The notes: a model not told the origin generated them from the letters alone. A DNA stretch of 64,000 bases from Diploptera punctata (GCA_030220185.1 JASPKZ010003435.1:628501-692500); one strand, 5' to 3'. Counted from the first letter of the stretch, positions 32,013 to 43,640 are shown. Program-made: numbers and translations.

Positions 32013-32352
32013 ACAACTAACTCACTGGCACTATCGAACCCGTAGGTTCATGGCCGCGCGGACATGCATTCATCTCTACATCCCTATCCTGAACCAATAT
32101 TTTCCAATTATCCACTGGATATTCTACTTCCCTCAAATCATGAATAATGTTATTCTCCCATCTTATTCTCGGTCTATCAACTGGGCAATTTCCCGCTGGT
32201 GTCCCTACAAGAATCTTCCATGTAACTCTTTGATCCCCCATACATGCCACTTGCCCTGTCCATCGTAGTCTACGACATTTAACTGTTCTTACTATATCTG
32301 GCTCCCTATACATACCATGTAGCTCAATATTATATAGTTTTCTCCATCCACC
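32013..32352 (-). pseudogene. LINE-1 family tail
   Basis: Minus strand: MYREPDIVRTVKCRRLRW, TGQVACMGDQRVTWKILVG, PAGNCPVDRPRIRWEN, HDLREVEYPVDNWK. The GRPRMR motif has become DRPRIR. It starts at AACTCACTGGCACTATCG. Confidence 0.85.
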
Positions 32353-32364
32353 TGTATAAAAGCA

Positions 32365-32845
32365 TTATACACAACTGGCACCAACGAATAAGTTAGATTC
32401 AAAGTTTGCGCAGACATAAGCTTTGTATACATCCCTATCATGAGTTAATGCTTCTAATCATCCCCTAGAATAATAATACGCTCCCTTAAACCGTGGTGAA
32501 TGTTATTTCATCACCTCATAAATAACCTGCCTATTGGGCATTTTCCCTCTAGTGTTTCTGCAAGAAATGTCAATGGCTCCTCTCATTATTTATTCATGCC
32601 ACATGTCCTGCCCATCGCAATCTACGAGACCATATCTGGTTTCCCATAAAGATCATGTAGCTCACTGTTACATAGACTTCTCTATTCGTCTGTCTGCTCA
32701 ACTCTCTTTGATCCAAAAATGTTCTTAATAACTTTATTCTCAGATATTTGTAATCTATTCTCCTCCATTAAAGAAAGCGTCCATGTTTCACATCCACATA
32801 ATAAATCTGCAAGAATAGGTATTATATAGTGTGATTAAGCACTAG
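32365..32845 (-). pseudogene. LINE-1 family C-terminal end, second adjacent copy
   Basis: Same order as the neighbour: ACTGGCACCAACGAATAAG at the low end, then TTCTGCAAGAAATGTCAATG, TGCCACATGTCCTGCCCATC and, further up, CCATGTTTCACATCCACATA. More decayed than the copy beside it, so the two are separate insertions rather than one duplication. Confidence 0.75.
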
Positions 32846-32904
32846 ATATAACTTCGTATATATTACATAATAATTTGAATCTTATATTTGATTGATTTCC
32901 ATAG

Positions 32905-33482
32905 AAAAAAACTAAGGTAATGGCATTACAAGGGAAAAATCAAATCAGATCCAAAATAGTAATAGAAAACAAAATAGAACAGGTGAAGCTTCTCAATTAT
33001 CTAGGATGTGACATATCATTTAATTATGATAATGATATAACTAATAAAATAGCAAAATTCCACGATCACTAAATAACAAAACAACAAGACAGACCCAATT
33101 GAAATTTTACAAAACATTGGCAGTACCGGTACTGCTCTATGGTTCAGAAGCCTGGATACATAAAAACAAGATCTAAGTAGGATAACGACGGCAGAAATGA
33201 AATTTTTTGAGATCTGTTAAAGGGTGCACTAAGGAAGACAGAATCAAGAACACAGAAATAAGACAGCAACTTGAAATATTGCAATAACTGATAAAATAGA
33301 TACATATAGACAAAGATGGAAGCAACACATAGACAGAATGAATGAAGATAGATATCCAAAACAAATAACAAAATACAAAACTAAAGGCACCCGAGATGTG
33401 GGCAGACCTAGAAAGAGATGGGCTGAAGTCGGAACGGGTCAACAGACCTAATCCATGAATGTAGATGATGATGATGATTTGA
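32905..33482 (+). pseudogene. LINE ORF2 C-terminal end with (GAT)n tail
   Basis: Reads SKIVIENKIEQVKLLNYLGC, DISFNYDNDITNKIAKF, then KFYKTLAVPVLLYGSEAW, MKFFRSVK-like residues, YRQRWKQHIDRMNEDRYPKQ and VGRPRKRWAEVGTGQQT, ending CCTAATCCATGAATG and GATGATGATGATGATT. Multiple frameshifts. The last ~190 bp recur almost exactly at 35,610-35,808. Confidence 0.87.
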
Positions 33483-33484
33483 TT

Positions 33485-34630
33485 TATTAAATTAATGTTT
33501 TATACTTTACTTCCATAATCATACTAGGAGAAATTGTAGCAGTGCTAGAGGAACTTCCGCTGATGTGGACCCCTATTTTGAATTTGTTTTTCTGCTTTTA
33601 ATTAAGGGATTTTTATTTTGTTTAATTACAGTGATTATCATTACTGTTATAGCTATGAAATAGCAAAGTGATTTTATTCAAATATGGAAACATCTTCATA
33701 ATTTATAAACTTTTTATATTACAAGAAAGGTTCATTTTATCCTCCATATCCGGGGAAAATGGACCCCATTGCTATTAGTGGATTTTTAAATTTATTTACT
33801 CTATTAATTTATACAGGCAGGCACAAATAAATCTGTAAGTATTTATGGCTGATCGTAATTAAAAGGCGTTGATATTTATTTAACGTTTTGAAAAATTATT
33901 ATTGGTTGTAACATTCACACGTCATTCGTCTGCAGACAGCGATGGATTTTGGGTTCAATAAAATTACAAGGATATTAAGCAAAATTAATTAAGTACATGG
34001 TTTTTACTGATAGGATCCTCATTGATAAAATATCTGTATTGGTGAACCGCCGCGTGGAGGGACCACATTAACCGAATTGCTTTGTTATGTTTAATTATTT
34101 TATACAGCCGTCATGTCACATAATATCACACCAAACCCGTCAGTATATTAAAAATCATCTACATAATATAACATATTTAGGAGATTTTTAATATTTATAA
34201 TATTCAATAGCAGAAATTTAGTATTAATTCTTAGCTTGAAAAACTCTTAAAATTATATTTTCATAAATATCACTAATAAACCCTTCTGCGCACAAAGAAT
34301 AAAAGACTCTGGTCTTAAATACGTCAACATTAATGAAGGGAAGAAGTTAAAATATTTTCTGTTGAGGGCAGCACCAATTAAAGAAGATATTAACAGGGTT
34401 CGCCCAAACAGAAGAGTCCACGTGTAGTAGTAGCAACAGTAACAGTAATATTGACAGTAATAATAGTAACGGTACCCGTACTAGTATTGTCGACAGACGA
34501 AGTGAATGAAAGCAGTAGGTATTTCATACGTCACTAGTGTTCCTTTATTCTCAGGTAGTATGCCATTCTATCGCTTACAATTCCCCATGCCCCCTTCTTC
34601 ATGTGCTTTCATTCTCTTCGTCTGTGGACT
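33485..34630. other. Unannotated AT-rich DNA
   Basis: Over 1 kb with no motif-bearing frame or clear repeat. Contains AGTAATAGTAAC-type simple words near 34,425-34,475. Confidence 0.4.
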
Positions 34631-34632
34631 AT

Positions 34633-34700
34633 AGTGGTGGTGGTGGTGGTTGTAGTGGTTGTGGTGGTTGTGGTGGTTGTGGTGGTAGTAGTAGTAGTAC
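34633..34700. repeat. GTG/GTTGTG microsatellite
   Basis: GTGGTGGTGGTGGTT units followed by GTTGTGGTGGTT repeats and (AGT)n. Confidence 0.92.
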
Positions 34701-34719
34701 AGTTGAAGTACAAAACTAT

Positions 34720-35125
34720 TTTATCATCATCAACAACAACAATCACGGATTAAGCCCGTGTGGCTTGTTCCGGTCTCATTGATTCTCATTCAAAAAGTTG
34801 AATCCATATCTTTTTAGATCCACCAATATTCCTGTCTCCTCTTGGTTTGTAATTAAGTATAATTTTTGGAATCCGATCATCTTTCATTCTTTGAACATAT
34901 TCTTTCCAGTTTTTTCTAGATTTTTTTTTAATTTATCTAAAAGTTTAAAAATATTTAGCTCATTTCTAATATCTTCACTTCTTCTTTTATCTAGAAGTTT
35001 GCAGCCAGCCACACTTCTCAGAAATCTCATGTCAGCTACTTCTATGATCTTCTCTTCTCTTTTAGTTAGAACCTCACTACTATACTATATTCAGGGCATT
35101 GCCACTGCTATATAAAATTTTAGTT
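34720..35125 (-). pseudogene. LINE ORF2 C-terminal end
   Basis: Minus strand: REEKIIEVADMRFLRSVAG, CKLLDKRRSEDIRNELNIF, KLLDKLKKNLEKTGKN, then EETGILVDLKRYGFN. The low end carries the GGATTAAGCCCGTG tail and (CAA)n-type repeats. Same clade as 13.8 kb, but with the tail motifs more divergent. Confidence 0.8.
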
Positions 35126-35284
35126 TTGTTTCCATTCTTGTATTTTTAAATATAACTATTTATATAAAACAGATATATATCACTCAGAAACTAGGTTATA
35201 AGCATCATCGTAAATCTTGTAACACAGTGGGTAGTAGGAACCCTAAAATTAATACCATTATTATTGGAAGATATAAGACCTATT

Positions 35285-35808
35285 GTAGGATAACACAGTG
35301 GAACCCTTGAAAGAGGTAGTTCACTCCAGGGAGTAGGCGCCCCTGCCCTTTTGTGAGCTCCAGGTCCCACTCGCCCAGTGGGTAGTACCTGGGTAGGGCC
35401 CCGTCCACAGGGTTACGTGGGGAGAAGAGAAGTCCCCAAAGCCGTAGTGAAGGCAACTTCTCCAGGAGACGAACACTACGAAATTACAGTCCCTGACCTC
35501 CAGGAAGAGGGGTTTGGCTAGAGGCTGGTAACCTCTACTAGTAAAAAATAACTTACTCATAAACTTCAGCAGAAGAAAAGCCGGATTGATAAACCTTATG
35601 ACGACCACAGCAAGAAAAAGTATAAAATAGATACATATAGACAAAAATGGAAGCAACACATGGACAGAATGAATGAGGATAGATATCCAAAACAAATAAA
35701 ATACAAACCTGAAGGCACCCGAGATGTGGACAGACCTAGAAAGAGATGGACTGGAGTCGGAACGGATCAACAGACCTAATCCATGAATGCAGATGATGAT
35801 GATAATGG
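35285..35808 (+). mobile_element. LINE leader joined to LINE tail, 11-bp target duplication
   Basis: Flanked by TAAGACCTATT at 35,274-35,284 and 35,809-35,819. The first ~320 bp are GC-richer and non-coding (GGGAGTAGGCGCCCCTGCCC, GGGCCCCGTCCACAGGG) and look like a LINE 5' leader. From about 35,607 it is the same LINE 3' end as 33,285-33,480 (YRQKWKQHMDRMNEDRYPKQ in frame, then a GATGATGATGATAA tail). The whole of ORF2 apart from the last ~50 codons is missing. Confidence 0.8.
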
Positions 35809-35819
35809 TAAGACCTATT

Positions 35820-36230
35820 TTATGCCCTAATACCTAGTTAATATCTAGAATTAAGTATCTGGTTATAGCGTGTCTGCGTGAAACAAGCTTAACCATAGCG
35901 CACGTTCGCTTACGATACACGTATATCAATTTCCTCTTCTCTCCCAACACGTTACGTCCTGTCGTATTGTAAGGAATCACACATCCGTGACCGGGGCGAA
36001 CGTGTGGAAACTCTGCGTCCACTTCACAATCTTAACCCACTTCAGGCTACAAATCTTTGTGTCAAGTTTTGAACACTACTTTTAACTTCAGTTCAATATG
36101 CTTTCAAAACATCTGATCCACACTTTCAGTTTCGCAATCTAAGCCTAACATAAAATATTTTAGCTTGTATATTTCTCTTACTCCCCCTTTTAAATAATTC
36201 AATAATTCATTCGAAGAATATATATGTATA
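35820..36230. other. Unannotated DNA
   Basis: Nothing recognised. Confidence 0.4.
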
Positions 36231-36232
36231 TT

Positions 36233-36279
<47 letters not shown>

Positions 36280-36292
36280 TTGTGTGTGTGTG
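36233..36292. repeat. (TA)n(TG)n microsatellite
   Basis: About 9 TA then about 22 TG units, abutting the SINE-E tail. Confidence 0.95.
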
Positions 36293-36395
36293 TTATAATT
36301 AATTTTTTTACATTGAGCAATGCAAGTCTAATATGACATGAAAAGAAAAATAAATGCCTGTCCAAGCACTTATTTTTCTAGTCATACCATAAATA
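36293..36395 (-). repeat. SINE-E fragment
   Basis: ACATTGAGCAATGCAAGTCT and AAGAAAAATAAATGCCTGTC match 58,690-58,770. The tRNA-like head is missing and an inverted AAGCACTTATTTTTCTAGTC follows, giving a small foldback. Confidence 0.6.
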
Positions 36396-36415
36396 AATAA
36401 ATAAATATATATATA

Positions 36416-36570
36416 TGATTAGGAAGGTTTTCTTAGGTTTTCTGCGTCATGGATTCAAGGTCGGCATCTTGCCACCGATTCCGACGTTTCGGCATGTGGG
36501 ATCATGCCGAAACGGCGGAATTAGTGGCCAGATGACGACCTTGAACCCACGAAAACTTTCTTAATCATAC
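36416..36570. repeat. Foldback repeat with CGGCATG apex
   Basis: Arms 36,416-36,495 and 36,502-36,570 pair through GATTAGGAAGGTTTTC / GAAAACTTTCTTAATC and CAAGGTCG / CGACCTTG. The apex is GTTTCGGCATG-TGGGAT-CATGCCGAAAC, a perfect 11-bp inverted repeat. One arm also occurs at 19.17 kb. Confidence 0.75.
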
Positions 36571-36620
36571 TGTACTTATATCCGCGTAAATCTACAATAT
36601 AACATATATAATATATATAA

Positions 36621-36890
36621 TCTCCACGTGGGAATGATATTTTCTCATGCAATTTCGGCCAGTATGGGAGCTGTGCCCACCCTGCATCATCAGGAATTTG
36701 GATAGCTACAATAAATAGTGATTTCAGATTGAGGAAACAAGCTGTAACGGCTGGAGTACCCGAAATACAAACCACATGTCATTCCTACACTGGCTGGATG
36801 TACATCCGCGTTTTTGATTTACACATGTGGATGCGAAGCCAGCAGGCGGCTGATAGGGCAAGGGTCTTCTAGACCTGTAGCGCCGTGCAG
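36621..36890 (+). repeat. SINE-A, 5' truncated
   Basis: Starts at TCTCCACGTGGGAATG, just after the B box, and runs through CAGTATGGGAGCTGTGCCCA and GCTGTAACGGCTGGAG to CTGTAGCGCCGTGCAG. No polymerase III boxes are left. Confidence 0.85.
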
Positions 36891-36919
36891 TTATATAAAT
36901 ATAAAACTATATATTATTT

Positions 36920-37256
36920 GTCGACCACTGTGGTCTCGAGGTAGCGTGCTGCCTTGTCACGCAGCGGGCCAGAATTCGATTCCCGGTCGGGACAGGCTCC
37001 TGGGTGAGGTTTTTTTCGGGGTTTTCTTCACCTGTACGACAAATGTTAGGAAGCTAAGGGCCTAACCGTCCCTGGAAATCATCCGGCCATCATCATCATC
37101 ATCATCATCCGTATCATTATCATTTTTCACCTGTGTGGAAAGCAATGGGAAGCTACCACACCTCTAATTCCCTAGTAAAGTTGCAAAGAATGGCATGAAA
37201 ATGCTATGATTGCAGTGAAAGACCTGCCGTCGGGCAGAATTACTATGATTGGATGG
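36920..37256 (+). repeat. SINE-B, full length, with 11-bp target duplication
   Basis: Flanked by ATATATTATTT at 36,909-36,919 and 37,257-37,267. The sense strand reads GTCGACCACTGTGGTCTCGA (A-box region), B box ATTCGATTCCCGG, GGACAGGCTCCTGGGTGAGG, then (CATCAT)n, GGAAAGCAATGGGAAGCTAC, and ends CAGAATTACTATGATTGG. This fixes the element's true ends. Confidence 0.92.
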
Positions 37257-37329
37257 ATATATTATTTTTTAAGTAAATAAAACACATGAAAAGAGGATAT
37301 TCCTGAAAAAATTACTAGTTATAATACAA

Positions 37330-37806
37330 GTTTGGGAATTATTAATCAAGTTATGAAACCATCCCTTGTACAAAAAACACCAGATTACATTTATATAACA
37401 CTTTGGCTAGACCAGTGTTGACCTACGGTAGTGAAGCATGGACATAAAAAGACAACATGAAAACAAAATAACGGCTTGTGAAATGAGATTCATGCGCAGA
37501 ACAGCAGATTACACCAGATGGGATCGGAAAAGGAACACCGATAACTTAAAAGAATTCAAGACTACGCCAATTTTGGAATATATTAAACAGTACCAACTAA
37601 ATTGGAAACACCATCTTGAAAGAATGAGTTCAAATCGGATCCCCAAAGCTGTTTATAATTATATACCAAGGCGACGAAGATCACTGGGCCGTCCTATGAA
37701 ACGCTGGAGGGAAAATTTTCTATAGGATCCTAGGCCTTGGTCTAATACTTGGAAGGAAGGAAGGAAGGAAGAAGAAGAAGAAGAAGAAGGAGGAGAAGAA
37801 GAAGAT
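37330..37806 (+). pseudogene. LINE ORF2 C-terminal end with (GGAA)n(GAA)n tail
   Basis: Reads TLARPVLTYGSEAWT then, in the frame 37,438-37,725, ENKITACEMRFMRRTADYTR, YIKQYQLNWKHHLERMSSNR, IPKAVYNYIPRRRRSLGRP and MKRWRENFL with a stop. It ends CCTAATACTTGGAAGGAAGG and about 45 bp of GGAA/GAA repeat. The last 85 codons are open, and the same 3' end occurs at 61,495-61,579. Confidence 0.88.
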
Positions 37807-37809
37807 AAA

Positions 37810-38160
37810 ACACAAATGTTTTTCGTGCTTATTCAGATGTTAACAATTGTATAATCTCACAAAAATAACAACAAACAGTTTGAACTGTCGTAAAATAATA
37901 TAAAATAATTACCATGCCATCATTCAACCTATTATGTAAGTATTGATAAATATTTTTGTTCAATTTACTGATCGCCTACTTTTCATCCTAGAAAATCTTA
38001 AAATGTAAACATGTGGATGTTTAAAGTAAGTACTCGAAACTTGACGCATTTTTGTCAAGCGTTTTATGATCGCTAAACTATGTTCCAATTGTAAGAGTTG
38101 AATTTTAAACAAATCCACATTTATATGGTTTTTATTTTAATACACAAGTGATCGTCTTCG
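37810..38160. other. Unannotated AT-rich DNA
   Basis: Nothing recognised. Confidence 0.4.
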
Positions 38161-38164
38161 TGAT

Positions 38165-38350
38165 AAAATATTAAAATATACAGTCAATATGCCCAATTCA
38201 CCAATTAATGTTTTATAATGCTCCACAGCCAAGCTGCCATCCTCAAGAGTCAATATCTGGTCTTGAGGATGACAGCTTGACTGTGGAAACGCGTTGACCA
38301 TTTTAAAACATTAATTGGTGAATTGGGCACATTGACTGTATATTTTAACA
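38165..38350. repeat. Foldback repeat, ~80-bp arms
   Basis: Arms 38,169-38,247 and 38,261-38,348 share AAAATATACAGTCAAT, GCCCAATTCACCAATTAATG and CCTCAAGA. The plus strand after the apex reads TCTTGAGGATGACAGC...CTGTGGAAACGCG. No target duplication is visible. Confidence 0.8.
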
Positions 38351-38394
38351 CATTATATAGGTTTACTCTACTGTTAATTTCAACTTATCCGGCG

Positions 38395-38645
38395 AATGTG
38401 GATGTTAAAGTGGCACGGTGTAGGGTAGTTGGCTACGGTAAATACGTTACAAGCTGGAAAGTTGCTAGTTGTGACTCCATGTGACCTAGAACTTCTAACG
38501 GCATCATGGTTATGGGATCGACTCAGCCTCTAACAGCAGTGAGTATCAGACTATGTTTTGGGAGTGAAGGCGACCATCACGCTGCGGCCGATTTCTCAGG
38601 TGACATTCCGGTCAATTATCTAGAAAGGCGAATATCTTAACCTCT
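38395..38645 (+). repeat. Degenerate SINE-C
   Basis: Matches 60,605-60,889 in order: GTAGGGTAGTTGGCTACGG (head), GGGATCGACTCAGCCTCTAA, AGTGAAGGCGACCATCACGC and GACATTCCGGTCAATTATCT. The B box is eroded. Confidence 0.6.
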
Positions 38646-38765
38646 TACTCTCTCAAGTCTTTCCTAAAGCCTCTAATGGGGTCATTTTGGCTTTTTATGA
38701 GAATGTTAAATCTAACGACTCCAAGATTGTCATGCAGTTAAGTAGTCAATATTAACAATATTATC

Positions 38766-38768
38766 AAA

Positions 38769-38806
<38 letters not shown>
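38766..38806. repeat. (ATT)n microsatellite
   Basis: About 12 ATT units. Confidence 0.95.
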
Positions 38807-38807
<1 letters not shown>

Positions 38808-38809
38808 TA

Positions 38810-39825
38810 GAAATTTATAAAACAAATTGTAAAGTGTCGTAACTTACGTCTTCCACTAGGTAAGTGGTTTACATACTTGTAAGGATGTAAAATAAGTTAA
38901 ATTAGTACACGCTAATCTTTATTGAAAACATAACACTGTATCTGTTACTAATAGATAATCGTTATTTAGATGACTAGTTACTAAACCTAATTTTGTAACG
39001 TGTTTCTGCAATATTTTATTTACCTTCAGAGTATGTTGATATATGCTATTCATTTAGTATATTTATTGCGAAATGATATGTTTAGAGAAAGAATGATAAG
39101 AGCTTTGGGAATAAAAAACAGACACGATAAATCAACAAACATTTTTGTTATATTCTGCAATTTTGGATGCTAGTTTCATATGCGAATTTAAAGTAAAACG
39201 GAGCGGAGAAGGTGATTTTTCACGGTTCATCGGAGAAAATTTAAAAAACAGTTCAAATGCAACTATTGATATACTTTCAGAAATGTAAAGGAAAGTTTAT
39301 TCATGTAGGTTATACGAAATCATCATTAAACTGTATTTTGCGTTTTGTGGAACCTGTATCTTATGTCTTGATAGCGTGTTTTGTTAGAATAAAACGTACA
39401 GGTTTTGTTTTCCTAATAACTACGAAAAATACGTTAATTATTGTTATAACAGTAGAAATTAGTATTTTTATTGAGCACCGAACTAACTTGATATTTGAGC
39501 CCGCCGTTTTTTCATAAGCTGGTGAATGTTGGGTTCGATTGAGTCGAATGTACCCTAACGTTCACATTAACACGAAAGGAGGAAACAATCAGCATTATGC
39601 CACTCATAGCATCATAATGGTTATTAAAAATCAGATTAGAAGCATAAATAATTACAATTGAAAATGAAGTACCAAAAGAGGTATAGATTATTGCAATGCT
39701 ACCTCTCAATGGGCTCTTCACCACAGTGGGGGACAAGTTGACCGGGATTCATAGGTTGAGAAATCTATGCTAGACGATGGTCGGACGTACATTACGAATA
39801 TACTAAGATATAGATTTAAATACTC
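38810..39825. other. Unannotated DNA
   Basis: About 1 kb without a recognised motif. A short inverted pair GGTGAATGTTGGG / CCCTAACGTTCAC lies at 39,523-39,564. Confidence 0.4.
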
Positions 39826-39851
39826 CTTTAATAATAATAATAATAATAATA

Positions 39852-39895
<44 letters not shown>

Positions 39896-39970
39896 AAATA
39901 ATAATACAAATAATAATGCTTTATTTCAGCTTGCTGAGTTAAGCTCATATGACCTTCTTTTCCACTCCCA
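39826..39970 (-). repeat. (AAT)n and retroelement tail
   Basis: (AAT)n with a few ACAAAT units to about 39,915. A short segment GCTTGCTGAGTTAAGCTCAT follows that, on the minus strand, resembles the 3' tail at 31.64 kb. Confidence 0.75.
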
Positions 39971-40246
39971 ACTAACAAATAATAGAATCATGAAAAAATC
40001 ACATACTTTTTACAATTTTTAAACATTATTATAGTATAGATTCAACAAAATACAGCACGGATCTGGTATAATAATAGCTAACACTACCAAAACATGGAGT
40101 AGAATAGAAAAAATAAAATAAAATAAGAAAAGCGTCCTAGATGAATATTTATAGGTATACACCAAATGCTGAATTCGGTTGTTAAGCTGTTAATAGTTTC
40201 ATTGTGTGGAACTTAAGGTATCAGTTATTTGAATTTAAATAATGAT

Positions 40247-40576
40247 CCATCCATAGTAATTCTGACAGAGGGCAGGTCTTTCACTGCATTCATAGCATTT
40301 TCATGCTGTGCTTTGCAGCTTTATTAGGGAATTGGTGTGGTAGCTTCCCGTTGCTTTCCACACCGGTGAAGGATGATGATGATAATGCTAATAATGATGA
40401 TTATGATGGCCGGATGATTTTCGAGGACCGTTGGGCCCTACGCTTCCTAACATTTGCCTTTCTGGTGAGAAACACCGTGAAAAAACCTCACTCAGGAGCC
40501 TGTCCTGACCGGGAATCAAACCCGGGCCCGCTGCGTGACAAGGCAGCACGCTAAAATCGAGACCACAGCGGTGGAC
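40247..40576 (-). repeat. SINE-B, full length, with perfect 11-bp target duplication
   Basis: Flanked by TAAATAATGAT at 40,236-40,246 and 40,577-40,587. Minus strand: GTCCACCGCTGTGGTCTCGA, B box GGGTTTGATTCCCGG, body, end TACTATGGATGG. Confidence 0.95.
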
Positions 40577-40679
40577 TAAATAATGATAGGTACTGAAAAT
40601 TAGATTCCATTAGACAGGAATCAGACAAAAAGGGAATAAATACAAAACCTGAAGAGACAGACAAGAACATTTTCATAAT

Positions 40680-41355
40680 TATTGCCACGAGTGATTTCCA
40701 ATTTATCTAGAGAATTTGGAAATCAAGAGTGGCATTTGTTAGGACTATTTAATGAATAAAATTAAGCTGTTTACTCACAAATCATTATTTAAATATAGTT
40801 ATTTTAATATATTTATATATTTAATGTAACCAGCGATGTTTGAAAACAAACGAGAAACGATTGGTGCGCTTCATTTCCTTCCTTTGTTCAACACTGCAAC
40901 CAGATCATGATAATATTTATTGCCAGAGGATCGCAATATTATAAGAATGCACCCTAGTGGAGAAATTTATAACCAACGTTATAGGTTTCTGATATCCTAT
41001 GGTGTAAATATGTCAATTATATTTTTCTGCAACATCATTTCCTGGAAAATAATTAGTTTTTTTGTGGTACAATCAATTGTTACAACTGTTTTTATATTAT
41101 ATATCGCATTCGCTTTCTGCTGACATGCATGCACTATATATACAATTTGGTGACTGTATTTCTTGTTGAGTCAGTCACTGCAAAATAATGCTATGACCTA
41201 TTCAGAATGTTAAAAAAGGAGGTGCTTTCTTTATTATGATAAACTTTAGTTGGTAAATGTTAGGCGAAACACGACTGCGATTGGTTGTAAATAAAAAATC
41301 ATTGAAATGTGATTGGTCATTGATTCCCATTTGGAGCATGAGTTAAATAGTCAGA
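40680..41355 (+). mobile_element. Family F element, hairpin shortened
   Basis: ATTGCCACGAGTGATTTCC joins directly to AGAGAATTTGGAAATCAAGA, so the CTCACTTCGTGAG hairpin core is lost. The body is as in other copies (CGATGTTTGAAAACAAACGA, ATTTGGAGCATGAGTTAAA). Confidence 0.8.
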
Positions 41356-42185
41356 ATAAATTTATATGAAAGACATAAACTATGATCCGATTGAAGCTAT
41401 TTGTTGATATGCGTCCACTTAGAGACGATGTTAATGACGATAATGAATATATAAAGGTAAAATCAAGTTATTGTAAATAATATATATATATATATAGTAG
41501 CAGAACGGGAAGGTCTTAAGACACTAAGGAATTGAGGTGAAATGTGAAAAGACAAAGAGTTGTTGGTTATAAGAAGCGAAAGAAATGCAGCCCGATGACT
41601 TGGAGGAATTTCATTTTGTTGCTTATCCTGTGAAAAACTCGACATTTCTGGCTTCCGTTGTATCACCGAACACCATCTCTTGTTGCATTATGTGCTTCTA
41701 GGAACAATTTGCTTCACTTGGAAAGCAGAAACCCTGGTACGTTAACATAATAATTTGCATAGAGACACAGTCTGATACTCTTACCATGACTAAACGGTCC
41801 TTTCACCTCACTTTCATCTAACACAGTGAATTTAGTTATAAAACAAGTAGGTTAAGGTTAATAAATAATAGTAAAATCATATGTTTTCCTCTTTTGAATA
41901 TCAAAACTTCATTGGGGTAACGGAATTCAAAACACTATGTATACTTTAATTGAAATTATTAAGATTCTACACTTAAAATGGTCTTATAACTAAAGCTATT
42001 AACAGACCGAAACTTAAACACATTTTTGACCCTGCGGGACGGGGAGACCTAATTTACAATTTAGAGACTTTTTTTTTACTTTTTGTTATACGATTTACCG
42101 TAATCACTGATATTGAAGATACCATGGCGATTGTTAAACACTTAATTAATAAATGCATGATTAAAGATTATTATTTTTACAATGA
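41356..42185. other. Unannotated DNA between two family F copies
   Basis: Holds a short (TA)n near 41,482-41,497. Nothing else was recognised. Confidence 0.4.
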
Positions 42186-42810
42186 CTCTTTAACTCATGC
42201 CATAAATGGCAGTCAATGAGAAATCACATTTCAATGAATTTTGATTTACAACCAATCACTGTCATTTATTACCTCGATTTTATCACATTTATTTTACCAA
42301 GTGGCTCCCAGATTGTGTATATAGTGCACGAATGTAATCAGGTTCTGCTTGCGAGATATAGTAGAAAAACATTCGTAGCTATTGATTATACCACAAAAAA
42401 AAAGGAACCACTGTTTACACTTTCTTAAACATGTTATTTCCCAGGAATTAGCGTTGCAGAAAAATATAATTGGCATATTTATATCATAAGACATCAGAAA
42501 TTAATTAAATAACCCGTAATGATGTGTTTTATTTTTTCTCCAATAGGATGCATTCTTAAAATATTGTGATCTATTTGCAATAAATATGGTCTTGTTGCAG
42601 TGATGAACAAATGAAACATAACGTTTCTCATTTGTTTCCAAACATCGCCGTTTACATTAAATACATAATTATTGTACATTAACTATACTTATATAATGAT
42701 TTGTGAGCAAACGACTTAATTTTATTCGTTAAATAGTCCTAACAAATGCAACTCTTGATTTCAAATTAATTTGGAAATCACTCGTGGCATTACTTATGAA
42801 AATTTGTCAG
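42186..42810 (-). mobile_element. Family F element
   Basis: Minus-strand copy from GGCATTTACTT-type start at about 42,805 (CACGAGTGATTTCCAAATTA) to GCATGAGTTAAAGAGT at 42,186. More diverged, with no hairpin core. It forms a spaced inverted pair with 40,680-41,355. Confidence 0.8.
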
Positions 42811-42814
42811 GGTT

Positions 42815-43285
42815 AATTAATATTTACTTTTTGAAAAGAATAATCTCAAATTTCTTGGAGCTAGTAAACTAACAAATTTATTGTTTTAAAAATATTAATA
42901 GTTTCTTGGTGATGAAATATTAGACCGCAAGAAGGATACTTCAAAAAATCGCCCCATTAATATTAATTTAATATACAATCAATTTTAATGGGTTTATTAT
43001 TTTAGTCATTCTTTCTTCAATTATGGGAAATACTTTTAATTTAAAACTTTTCTTCGTTACTGTTTAATAAGACGATCGAAAGCTTTATTATTTTAACATC
43101 CTGATTTAAAGTATTCTAAAACAAAAATGATAAGATTACAATGACGATTATGTCTTAACTTTCCTAAAATAAAAATATTATAGGTAAAAAAATGAATAAG
43201 AAAAGTTTCTGAATAAATAAACGCATTTATTTGAATTAAATAAAAATAAAACAAAGTTTCATACGATTTTCATATTTATTACAAT
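42815..43285. other. Unannotated AT-rich DNA
   Basis: Very AT-rich. Nothing recognised. Confidence 0.4.
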
Positions 43286-43289
43286 ATAA

Positions 43290-43640
43290 ATTCATATTAG
43301 CTGTTTCGGTACTTTGTACCTTCTTCAGACATGATTACTAATGAATGAATTTTCTTATTATGTATAAACTCCAGTATATAACAACTGTAAATATGCAACT
43401 GAATGTAACATTTTTTTTAAAAATTATACATTTAAAAGAGGCGATTCATTTAAATCTAGTTGGGAATGTAACAGCTATTGCTATTCTCCAATTTATTTAT
43501 CTCTACGATTTCTAAATTTTTTTTTCCATTGTCAAAAACATGTAAAACTTAAAAATTTGAATCAAAACAATGATCGTACTGGAGTAGATGGTCAGCATCT
43601 CATCATAACAGTTTTCCTAGAGAACCAGGGTTTTGCACAA
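43290..43640 (-). pseudogene. Penelope-like element: endonuclease C-terminus and 3' region
   Basis: Minus strand from about 43,610 to 43,440 reads DADHLLQYDHCFDSNF, stop, VLHVFDNGKKNLEIVEINK and LENSNSCYIPN. The pattern H(L)L...H...F.VLHV...GK.L...E..EI is what I know from the end of Penelope-like GIY-YIG endonucleases. Three stops follow. About 100 nt downstream, at 43,329-43,302, lies CTGAAGA, a stem GGTAC/GTACC, then CGAAAC, the hammerhead core arrangement reported for Penelope-like LTR-like repeats. The GIY-YIG active site and RT are missing. Confidence 0.55.

Noticed and set aside
33560..33780. Repeated GGACCCC words upstream of no gene, considered as a regulatory motif
   Set aside because: Only two occurrences in unrelated contexts, with no gene or promoter nearby.
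34537..34782. Gly-rich plus-strand frame
   Set aside because: It is a translation of the GTG/GTT microsatellite at 34.63-34.70 kb.
35321..35770. 149-codon minus-strand frame
   Set aside because: It runs antisense across the junction of the LINE composite, while the sense strand carries the recognisable LINE tail.
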